A model generated the notes under the pieces. The model did no database searches, was not told the DNA's origin, and saw only the letters and a list, made by a program, of their open reading frames with translations. From PALSA-555 sp035468285 (GTDB taxonomy: Bacteria; Actinomycetota; Acidimicrobiia; IMCC26256; PALSA-555): DNA of 13,092 nt. The position numbers and the translations under genes were made by a program. The stretch's first letter is position 1. Each line of letters starts with the position of its first letter. This document shows, piece after piece, positions 6,741-12,787 of this stretch. The stretch lies in assembly GCA_035468285.1 (NCBI GenBank), contig DATISY010000036.1, positions 1 to 13,092 on the forward strand. Direction: 5' to 3'.

Positions 6741-7666
6741 CAGCGGGCCTCCTCCAGGACGAGCGTGAGCGCCGCCGCGTCGTCCGGGGTCGCCACACCA
6801 CGAACCGGGACGTCGGGCACCGTGCGCTTGGCGAGGCCGGCGAGCATGGTGCCGTGCCCGACCTCGAGAAATGTGGTGGCGCCACTCGCGACCATGGCCT
6901 GCACCGACTCGCGCCACCGTACTGGCACCGAGACGTGCTCCGCCGATCGGGCCCGCCACGCTGCACCGTCGGCATGGGGGAGCGCGTCGAGATTCGACAC
7001 CACCGGTGCCCCCCCGGCGGTGAACGCCACGGTCTCGAGCTCACCCCCGAGCGCCTCCGACGCGCCGGCCATGAGCGGGGTGTGGAACGCGCCCCCCACG
7101 TTCAGGGGCGTCACCCGCTTCACCCCGAGATCCTTCGCGCGAGCCGAAGCCGCCTCGACCCCGTCCGGCGTCCCCGCCAGCACCACCTGTCCAGGCGCGT
7201 TGTCGTTCGCGACCCAGCACCCGTCGGGGGCCGCGTCGCACGCCGCCACGGCCTGCTCCACCGTGGCCCCGAGCAACGCGACCATCCGGCCCGGGTTGGC
7301 ATCGGCCGCGGCCTGGGTGAGCTCCGCTCGACGCGCCGCGAACCGGACACCATCTTCGAGCGACAACGCGCCACTCGCGATCAACGCCGTCACCTGACCG
7401 AGCGAATGGCCCGCGAAGGCCACCGCCTCGGGCACCCGGTCCCGGATCGCCTCCCACGCCACCAGCGACGTCAGCAGGACCGCCAGCTGCGCCTCGCGGG
7501 TCCGGGCCAGCCGCTCCGCCGGCGCGTCCAGCACCAGCTCGGCCAGCGGCTCACCGAACGCCGCTTCCGCCCGCTCGATCACCGACCACGCCGGCTGGTC
7601 GCGCCACGGCGCGCCCATCCCTGGCGATTGGGTCCCCTGACCGGGAAACAGGACGGCGATACCCAC
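6740..7666 (-). CDS. fabD: Malonyl-CoA:ACP transacylase
   Basis: Moves malonyl groups from CoA to ACP to feed FabH and FabF, 308 residues, the normal FabD length. The oxyanion motif PGQGTQ is at 8-13, the nucleophile Ser88 lies in GHSLGQ, and the malonate-binding Arg is Arg113 (FAARRAE). The catalytic base is His195 (GAFHTPLM). This is the first gene of the minus-strand operon. GTG at 7666-7664 is chosen because it begins the family-typical MGIAVLFPGQGTQ and is preceded by GAGAGG at 7677-7672. The end overlaps the carrier-like gene by ATGA. fabD also opens the mycobacterial FAS-II operon. Confidence 0.96.
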   Translation of the reverse strand: MGIAVLFPGQGTQSPGMGAPWRDQPAWSVIERAEAAFGEPLAELVLDAPAERLARTREAQLAVLLTSLVAWEAIRDRVPEAVAFAGHSLGQVTALIASGALSLEDGVRFAARRAELTQAAADANPGRMVALLGATVEQAVAACDAAPDGCWVANDNAPGQVVLAGTPDGVEAASARAKDLGVKRVTPLNVGGAFHTPLMAGASEALGGELETVAFTAGGAPVVSNLDALPHADGAAWRARSAEHVSVPVRWRESVQAMVASGATTFLEVGHGTMLAGLAKRTVPDVPVRGVATPDDAAALTLVLEEAR

Positions 7667-7796
7667 ACAGGCCTCTCAGAACGAACTCCACCCAGGCGAC
7701 TTCACTCATTGGGACCGCCCCCGGCCCTTCAGGGTTACATCCCACCCCCCCAGGCCACGGTCGGTACGCGACGGAAGCGGCGAATAACGTCGGCCC
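7667..7796. promoter_or_regulatory. Divergent control region between fabD and fabZ
   Basis: These 130 bases must hold the promoters for both the fabD operon (minus) and fabZ (plus), because nothing else separates them. On the minus strand a very G-rich stretch at about 7752-7718 (runs of 7, 3, 3 and 5 G) lies upstream of the fabD ribosome binding site. For fabZ a TANNNT box is visible next to the start codon. I find no exact TANNNT box for fabD and no clear regulator site. Confidence 0.55.
7785..7790 (+). promoter_or_regulatory. Candidate -10 box giving a leaderless fabZ transcript
   Basis: TAACGT fits TANNNT and lies six bases before the fabZ ATG. That is the spacing expected if transcription starts on the A of the start codon. 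No ribosome binding site is present at the usual distance. Leaderless mRNAs are common in actinobacteria, so a leaderless start is a reasonable inference. Confidence 0.45.
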
Positions 7797-8231
7797 ATGC
7801 CGGTGCCGAACTCCGACCAGCTCGTCGCCCTGCTCCCGCACCGGCCCCCGTTCCGGTTCGTCGACACCGTCGAGGCCTTCGAACCCGGGGTCTCCATCGA
7901 GGCCCGCTACCGGGTCACCGGCGAGGAGGCCTTCCTCGCCGGCCACTTCCCTGAGAACCCCGTCTTCCCCGGCGTCATCCAGCTCGAGGCTCTCGCCCAG
8001 GCCGGCGCGATCGCCGTCCTCGCCGACGAACGATACGCCGGGCGCCTCCCGCTCTTCGGCGGCGTCGAGAAGGTCCGCTGGCGGCGGATCGTCCGCCCCG
8101 CCGACGACCTGACCCTCGCCGTGACCCTCGACCGGCTCAGTGCCCGCGGCGGCTGGGGCCAAGGGACCGCCACCGTCGGTGACGCCACCGCCTGCCAGGC
8201 CCGCCTGTTCTTCGCCTTCGCCGACGCATGA
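7797..8231 (+). CDS. fabZ: 3-hydroxyacyl-[acyl-carrier-protein] dehydratase
   Basis: Hot-dog fold dehydratase that converts 3-hydroxyacyl-ACP to enoyl-ACP, the step between FabG and FabI, 144 residues. The active-site pair is His50 (LAGHFPENPVFPG) and Glu64 (IQLEALAQ). LLPHRPPFRFVD at 12-23 is the usual FabZ opening. It sits divergently from the rest of the fatty acid genes and completes the cycle. The family uses (3R)-hydroxyacyl-ACP. Nothing suggests the FabA isomerase variant. The ATG follows a TAACGT box by six bases, without a ribosome binding site. The TGA overlaps the ATG of the next gene (ATGA). Confidence 0.95.
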   Translation: MPVPNSDQLVALLPHRPPFRFVDTVEAFEPGVSIEARYRVTGEEAFLAGHFPENPVFPGVIQLEALAQAGAIAVLADERYAGRLPLFGGVEKVRWRRIVRPADDLTLAVTLDRLSARGGWGQGTATVGDATACQARLFFAFADA

Positions 8232-9286
8232 TCCGCCGCAGCATCGGCGCCGCCGCGGCGTTCCTGCTCGCCTTCACCGCCCTCGGCGGCTCGACCGCCG
8301 CGCCCGCCACGCCCCGGCCCCTCTCGGTCGTCCAGCTCGGCGACTCGATCGCCTCTGGCGAGGGAACCCTCTACGGCTACACCTACGACGCCGCCACCCG
8401 CCGCTGGGTGGGCGGCAACCTCGACGCGGCCTGGCAAGGCCCCTACCCGGCGTGCCATGTGTCACCCGACGCGTACGGCACCATCGTCGCCCGCGCCCTG
8501 CGCGCCCGGTTCACCACCTTCGCCTGCACCGGCGCCAGCTACACCGACGGCATCATCGGCCCCGAGGTCAGCCCAGGCCTCCTCTCCACCACAACCCTCC
8601 GCCCCGCTCAGTTCGGCGACTGGGCCAACCAGCGCGACCTCAACCCCGCCTACGACGCCGCCCGACCCGACCTCGTCCTCATCACTCTCGGCGCCGATGA
8701 CCTCGACTTCACACACGTTGTCACCGACTGCGTCACCAACGCCGTTGCCCACTCCATCAACCTCGAAGCGCTCCGCTGCACCGCCACCAATCCCGGCCCC
8801 ACCATCACCACCGACTTCACCGCCAACCTCCCCGTTCTCGGACCCCACTACCACGCCCTCATCGACGCCATCCAGGCCCGCGGCCGTGCCGCCCACCGGA
8901 TCCCCAAGATCGTCTTCACCACCTACCACGACCCCCTCCCCCTCGGCTCCATCACCTGCCCCGACGTCGCGCTCCTCGACCCCACCCAGGTCGCGTACCT
9001 CCGCACCCTCGTCCCCACCCTCGACACCACCATCCGCACCACCATCACCGGCCTCCACGCCCACGGGGTCGCCGTCGCCGACACCTCCAAAGCGATGCTC
9101 GCCGCCAACGGCACCAACCACCGCTGGTGCAGCCCCCAGCCGTGGGCCTACGGCTTCTCGATCTTCACCGTCACCGATCCGGCCAGCCTCACCAGCCAGG
9201 CCCCGTTCCATCCCACCCCGGACGGTCAGCGCCGCTACGCCGCGCTGGTCACCCCCGTCGCCCGCACCGTCCTCGGCGTGGGTTGA
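8228..9286 (+). CDS. Secreted SGNH/GDSL-type hydrolase
   Basis: A 352-residue exported esterase/lipase candidate. Residues 1-25 are a signal peptide (MIRR, hydrophobic core, STAAPA). Block I is QLGDSIASGEG (36-46) with nucleophile Ser40, CTGAS (100-104) supplies the block II glycine, and block V is PFHPTPDGQRRY with His328. Block III reads LGADDLDF (154-161), so the usual Asn of GxND is Asp. The Asp normally three residues before the catalytic His is Ala325, which suggests a Ser-His dyad of the kind known in a Streptomyces scabies esterase. Six or more Cys (76, 100, 168, 184, 244, 301) could form three disulphides, as in Streptomyces SGNH lipases. The substrate is unknown. Its ATG overlaps the fabZ stop, so it is translated together with fabZ. 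Confidence 0.85.
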   Translation: MIRRSIGAAAAFLLAFTALGGSTAAPATPRPLSVVQLGDSIASGEGTLYGYTYDAATRRWVGGNLDAAWQGPYPACHVSPDAYGTIVARALRARFTTFACTGASYTDGIIGPEVSPGLLSTTTLRPAQFGDWANQRDLNPAYDAARPDLVLITLGADDLDFTHVVTDCVTNAVAHSINLEALRCTATNPGPTITTDFTANLPVLGPHYHALIDAIQARGRAAHRIPKIVFTTYHDPLPLGSITCPDVALLDPTQVAYLRTLVPTLDTTIRTTITGLHAHGVAVADTSKAMLAANGTNHRWCSPQPWAYGFSIFTVTDPASLTSQAPFHPTPDGQRRYAALVTPVARTVLGVG

Positions 9287-9295
9287 CCGCGCCGC

Positions 9296-9538
9296 TCAGG
9301 AACGATCGTCGGGCCGCAGATCCGAGACCGGCGGGGGAGGCGTCCGCTGATCCAGCTCCTCGGCTAGCTCCTCGGGATCCTCGCCCAGGAGCAGGCGGGC
9401 CTCGACGTCCCGGTCGAGACGACGGGATTCTGCCCGCACCCGCCGCCACGGGGCCGCCACGATCAGCACCAGCACGACCACGGAGAGTCCACCGGCGACG
9501 GCGAACCACGTGATCGCGGTGATGGCCAGGACTCCCAC
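9296..9538 (-). CDS. Small single-pass membrane protein, unknown function
   Basis: I do not recognise this gene. From the GTG at 9538-9536 it encodes 80 residues: a hydrophobic helix at about 2-29 (rich in Val, Leu, Ala), then WRRVRAESRRLDRD, an acidic amphipathic stretch (GEDPEELAEELDQ, 52-64) and a Pro-rich end. The basic flank after the helix suggests an N-out, C-in orientation with a cytoplasmic tail. The start is uncertain because no ribosome binding site is visible. A TACACT box lies at 9553-9548, nine bases before the GTG. The reading frame stays open further upstream, but those codons do not look like protein. It converges with the SGNH gene, only nine bases apart. Confidence 0.5.
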   Translation of the reverse strand: MGVLAITAITWFAVAGGLSVVVLVLIVAAPWRRVRAESRRLDRDVEARLLLGEDPEELAEELDQRTPPPPVSDLRPDDRS

Positions 9539-9579
9539 TCGGGCGGAAGTGTACCGATGAGCCCCCGAGAATCGCCGGG

Positions 9580-9622
9580 TTTCGGCCCCTTTCGGCGCCC
9601 CATCGGTCGTCGCTGATGACCG
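9580..9622. repeat. Direct repeat and hairpin in the divergent region before the LCP gene
   Basis: TTTCGGC occurs at 9580-9586 and again at 9590-9596, exactly one helical turn apart. Next to it CGGTC (9604-9608) pairs with GACCG (9618-9622), and the stem extends to eight pairs if one G-T pair is allowed, leaving a three-base loop. The 118-base gap serves two divergent genes, so either element could bind a regulator. No known operator is recognised. Confidence 0.35.
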
Positions 9623-9643
9623 TGGTTCCGGCGAGCGCGCCGA

Positions 9644-9649
9644 TACCGT
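9644..9649 (+). promoter_or_regulatory. Candidate -10 box giving a leaderless LCP transcript
   Basis: TACCGT fits TANNNT and ends seven bases before the GTG start of the LCP gene. No Shine-Dalgarno sequence is found in between. The arrangement matches the one before fabZ and suggests transcription starts at or beside the start codon. The -35 region is not recognisable. Confidence 0.4.
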
Positions 9650-9656
9650 CAGAACG

Positions 9657-11102
9657 GTGCGTGCACCCCGCGCCCCGGGCCGAAGCTTCATCCGCCGCTA
9701 CGCGGTGGCGCTCGGCGTCGTCCTGGCGCTCGTCGTCGGCTCGATCGTCGGCATCAACGTCCTGATCGCCCAGAAGCTGAGCACCGTCACCCGGGTCCAT
9801 CTCCAGCTCGCCTCACCCCCCTCCGACGGGGCCAACTACCTCCTCATCGGCTCCGACACCCGGGCCTTCGTCAACACCCCCGGCGACCAGCAGGCCTTCG
9901 GCAGCCAGGCCGGCAACCAAGGCCAGCGGTCCGACACGATGATGATCCTCCACGCCGAACCCGGCGCCGGTCGCAGCCTCCTCGTCTCCATCCCCCGGGA
10001 CCTCTGGGTCAACATCCCCGGCCAGGGCATGGCGAAGGTCAACGCCGCGTTCAACACCGGACCCCAGAAGGTCGTCGACACCATCTCGGCCGACTTCAAC
10101 GTCCCCATCCAGCACTACGTCGAGGTCAACTTCGACACCTTCCGCAAGCTCGTCGACGCCGTCGGCACCGTCCCCGTCTACTTCCCCGCCCCCGCCCGCG
10201 ACGCCCTCTCCGGACTCAACGCCGCCTACCCCGGCTGCTACCACTTCGACGGCGCCGCCGCGCTCTCCTACGTCCGCTCCCGGCACATGGAGGTCTACGA
10301 CAACGCCACCCGCACCTGGAAGCCCGCCGACGTCGTCCCCGACATCGGCCGCATCGGCCGCCAACAGACCTTCCTCCGCCAGATCGCCTCCGTCGCGCTC
10401 AACCACGCCCTCAACAACCCGCTCAGCGCCAACTCGCTCGTCGACAAGGTCATCAGCGAGCTCAAGCTCGACGACAGCTTCGGGCGCAGCGACCTCTTCA
10501 ACCTCGTCGCCGCCTTCCAGACCGTGAACCCCAACGACACCAGCCACGTCCAGACCACCACGCTCCCCTGGAAGACCGGACCCACCATCCAGGGCCAAGA
10601 CGTCCTCTACCTCAAGCAGCCCGAAGCCAACCAGGTCTTCGCCCAGCTCCGCGACTTCTCCGGCGGTGGGGGAGCCACCAGCTCCTCGAGCCCCGGCTCG
10701 GCGACGCCGAACCTCGCGACGTCCAGCGTCAAGGTCCGAGTCCTCAACGCGTCCGGCGTCTCGGGGGCCGCCGCCCGCGCGCTCAGCACACTCCAAAGCA
10801 ACGGGTTCGCAAGCGGCGGCACCGGCAACGACCCCCACGGTCGCGTCACCACCACCGAGATCCGGTACCGCAGCAGCGGCGACGCCGCCGCGCGGCTCCT
10901 CGCGACCTACGTCCCCTCCGCCCAGCTCGTCGTCGACAACTCCATCACCGGCGCCGACACAGTCCTCGTCCTCGGCCGATCCTTCTCCGGCGTGACCGCG
11001 CCGAGCCGCGCCGCGCCGACGCCAGCTCCCGCGAGCACCGCGACACCTGCCGCGACCACACCGCAACCAGGGTCCTTGGCCCCCGTGCCGGGAGGATGCT
11101 GA
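9657..11102 (+). CDS. LytR-CpsA-Psr family protein with LytR_C domain
   Basis: Membrane-anchored LCP enzyme, 481 residues, of the family that attaches glycopolymers such as arabinogalactan or teichoic acids from lipid carriers to peptidoglycan. A short basic N terminus is followed by one membrane helix at about 15-37. The LCP domain (about 58-255) shows its conserved charged residues: Asp67 and Arg69 (LIGSDTR), Arg91/Asp93 (RSDTMM), Arg114/Asp115 (SIPRDLW), Arg207 (YVRSRH) and Arg235 (GRIGRQQTFL). After a Ser/Gly linker (about 335-356) comes a LytR_C domain (357-440, VKVRVLNASGVSGAAARAL), then a Pro/Ala/Thr tail, typical of actinobacterial LCP proteins. The polymer is unknown and no glycan genes are in view. 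The start is GTG without a ribosome binding site, near a TACCGT box. Confidence 0.92.
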   Translation: MRAPRAPGRSFIRRYAVALGVVLALVVGSIVGINVLIAQKLSTVTRVHLQLASPPSDGANYLLIGSDTRAFVNTPGDQQAFGSQAGNQGQRSDTMMILHAEPGAGRSLLVSIPRDLWVNIPGQGMAKVNAAFNTGPQKVVDTISADFNVPIQHYVEVNFDTFRKLVDAVGTVPVYFPAPARDALSGLNAAYPGCYHFDGAAALSYVRSRHMEVYDNATRTWKPADVVPDIGRIGRQQTFLRQIASVALNHALNNPLSANSLVDKVISELKLDDSFGRSDLFNLVAAFQTVNPNDTSHVQTTTLPWKTGPTIQGQDVLYLKQPEANQVFAQLRDFSGGGGATSSSSPGSATPNLATSSVKVRVLNASGVSGAAARALSTLQSNGFASGGTGNDPHGRVTTTEIRYRSSGDAAARLLATYVPSAQLVVDNSITGADTVLVLGRSFSGVTAPSRAAPTPAPASTATPAATTPQPGSLAPVPGGC

Positions 11103-11183
11103 AGAGGCCCTGCTCGTCCGACCGATAGAGCCGACGGTGTCGCACCCAAAGTTCACCATGCGTCCCACTGGAATGAGGACGCA

Positions 11184-11992
11184 ATGCGACCGAACACCGA
11201 TGTCTACTGGGTCTTCGAGCTGCGAGGTCAGGGTTGCTCGAAGTCCGAGATCGCCCGCCGCACCGGCGTATCGCGGTCACAGGTCCGCGCCTGGCTCGCG
11301 ACTGGTCTCGACGCCGTCATCAACTCGCCGATGCGGACTGGAACCGCGCGGCATCGGGGCGCCGCGACTCCGCCTTGCGCCACGCGGGACAATGTCCTCT
11401 CATCAGCTCCGTCGACGGGCGTGCGCACGCGTACCTCCTCGGGCAGTACCTCGGCGATGGAATGCTCGCGGCTCATCAGCGCGGAGTCTTCCGACTCCGC
11501 GTCACCATGTGCGACGCATATCCGATGATCAGAGCCGAGTGCGCAGCGGCCATTCACGCCGTCATGCCCGAGAATCGCGTCGGCAAGGTCCAACGGATCG
11601 GTTGCTCTGAGGTCACCAGCTACTCGAAGCACTGGATCTGCCTCTTCCCACGGCACGGCTCCGGTCGGAAGCATCTACGCCCGATCAGGCTCGCACCGTG
11701 GCAGCAGCGCATCGCCTTTCACGAGTATCCACAGCAGCTTCTTCGCGGACTGATTCACTCCGACGGATGTCGCGCGATGAACTGGGTCCTGGGCCGTCGG
11801 AAGAATGGCCCCAAGCGCTACGGCTACCCGCGCTATTTCTTCTCAAATGAGTCCGCGGACATTCTCGGCGTCTTCACCGAGGCATGCGATCGCCTTCGCA
11901 TCGAGTACCGCGCGAACCGGCCGAATAGCATCTCCATCGCTCGTCGCGAGAGCGTCGCTCTACTCGACACGTTCATCGGTCCGAAGTCCTAG
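11184..11992 (+). pseudogene. Helix-turn-helix + LAGLIDADG protein, frameshifted
   Basis: One gene split over two frames. The ATG at 11184, with GAGGA at 11175-11179, begins an N-terminal helix-turn-helix (SKSEIARRTGVSRSQVRAWL, about residues 19-38). The rest, from about 11350 to the TAG at 11990-11992, is in the frame one base back. It contains two LAGLIDADG-like motifs, YLLGQYLGDG (11432-11461) and LLRGLIHSDG (11738-11767), each with the acidic residue expected at a metal site. Similar actinobacterial proteins have HTH and LAGLIDADG parts in one chain (family knowledge from memory). The shift lies at about 11320-11400, perhaps at GGGG 11356-11359, and a one-base deletion would explain it. 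GC is near 63% in a sampled part, lower than its neighbours. It could be a decayed homing-type gene, a regulator or a sequencing error. The stop is one base from the tRNA 3' end. Confidence 0.7.
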
Positions 11993-11993
11993 G

Positions 11994-12078
11994 TGCCCGG
12001 GGCGGGAGTCGAACCCGCAAGTCCTTACGGACGATGGGACTTGAATCCATTGCGTTTTTCCAGTTTCGCCACCCGGGC
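11994..12078 (-). tRNA. tRNA-Leu (CAA anticodon)
   Basis: An 85-base class II tRNA. The acceptor GCCCGGG (12078-12072) pairs with CCCGGGC (12001-11995), with discriminator A at 11994 and no encoded CCA. The D arm is GCG/CGC with loop AAACTGGAAAAA. The anticodon loop is TTCAAGT with CAA at 12043-12041, reading UUG. A long variable arm (GTCC-GTAA-GGAC) marks Leu/Ser/Tyr, and the T arm is GCGGG-TTCGACT-CCCGC. One oddity is that the last anticodon-stem pair, 31-39, is A-C rather than a Watson-Crick pair. The other stems are perfect. Confidence 0.93.
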
Positions 12079-12086
12079 AGACACCA

Positions 12087-12092
12087 ATTATG
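12087..12092 (-). promoter_or_regulatory. Candidate -10 box of the tRNA-Leu gene
   Basis: On the minus strand this is CATAAT, one base from the TATAAT consensus, eight bases before the tRNA 5' end. It is in an otherwise GC-rich gap and is well placed to drive the tRNA. The -35 region is weak. Confidence 0.45.
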
Positions 12093-12166
12093 GCAGGTGA
12101 TCGCTTGGGGCATGATCTACTTCACGCCCGCGCGTTTCGTACCGACCTGGGTAACCTTCGACGCGG

Positions 12167-12691
12167 CTAGACGAGAGAGCGCGTCGCGCGGCGCCGTCTG
12201 CGCAGCGCGACGATGCCGGCGCCGGCGACGATCGCGGCGATCCAGAGGATCGTTTGTGGGCCGACGAGCGGGACCGGGTTCTTCGCGCATTGTGAGGAGC
12301 CCGATGTGGCAGTCACGTCATGCCCGTTCAGGGACCAGGTCAACGAGCCGACGCCATTCCAGGTGGCGACGAAGACGTTGTCGTTCTGGCCCGGGTGGAA
12401 CGCGGTCGGCTGTCCCCGAGTCTGGGGAGTCGGCGTGAAGCCGTTGCCGCTCCCGACCGGGATGGTCTCGACGCTCCCGGAGCTGTTGTTGTAGCCCCAC
12501 AACGAGTTGTACTGCCCGGTGCCGGTGTCCTTGAAGACGCATTCGAGGATCGGGGTCTGCTTGTGCGCCCACGCTGGGCTGGCTCCGACGACGAGGAAGG
12601 ATCCGGCCGCCAGGGCGAGGAGCCCGAGGGACGTCAGGATCCGACGTCCTGCACGAATCGGTGACTTCCCGTGACCGCCATCCAACCCCAT
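12167..12691 (-). CDS. Exported surface protein with C-terminal membrane anchor, unknown
   Basis: I do not recognise the family. The 174-residue product starts with a basic segment and a signal peptide (about 14-42, ending SPAWA before HKQTP). It continues with an exported domain (43-140) rich in Gly, Ser, Asn and Trp (SLWGYNNSSG, RGQPTAFHPGQ, GSLTWSLNGHD) and ends with a membrane helix (about 145-163) followed by RRRRRATRSLV. Two cysteines (51 and 135) could form a disulphide that closes the domain. The layout is that of a wall- or membrane-anchored surface protein, but there is no LPXTG motif. VPLVGPQ just before the helix is the only conspicuous element there. The ATG at 12691 has a weak CAGGGC site. 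A 15-base palindrome lies 11 bases upstream. Confidence 0.75.
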   Translation of the reverse strand: MGLDGGHGKSPIRAGRRILTSLGLLALAAGSFLVVGASPAWAHKQTPILECVFKDTGTGQYNSLWGYNNSSGSVETIPVGSGNGFTPTPQTRGQPTAFHPGQNDNVFVATWNGVGSLTWSLNGHDVTATSGSSQCAKNPVPLVGPQTILWIAAIVAGAGIVALRRRRRATRSLV

Positions 12692-12702
12692 GCCCTGACA
12701 TC

Positions 12703-12717
12703 GACCGATGATCGGTC
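12703..12717. promoter_or_regulatory. Perfect palindrome, candidate TetR-type operator
   Basis: GACCGAT-G-ATCGGTC is a perfect 7+1+7 inverted repeat in the 96-base gap between the TetR-family gene and the surface-protein gene. Its position just before the surface-protein start would suit a repressor site. A further half-site, TCGGTC, occurs at 12762-12767. Size and symmetry fit TetR operators. Binding by the neighbouring regulator is inference. Confidence 0.5.
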
Positions 12718-12787
12718 CAACTTGAACAATTCGGGCAAATAGTTTGAAAGGTGAATCGGGGTCGGTCGGGACTGAAGGGAGTTTGGG

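Noticed and set aside
9813..11168. 451-codon minus-strand open frame under the LCP gene
   Set aside because: It is a Gly/Val/Glu/Asp-rich antisense shadow. The plus strand carries the full set of LCP and LytR_C motifs.
11103..11183. Duplicate of the tRNA-Leu 3' end that would mark the other border of an integrated element
   Set aside because: I compared the tRNA 3' sequence with this gap by eye and found no matching copy, so an attachment-site duplication is not supported inside this window.
11320..11400. Programmed ribosomal frameshift between the HTH and LAGLIDADG parts
   Set aside because: No classic slippery heptamer is present. The GGGG run is short, so a one-base deletion or sequence error is the simpler explanation.
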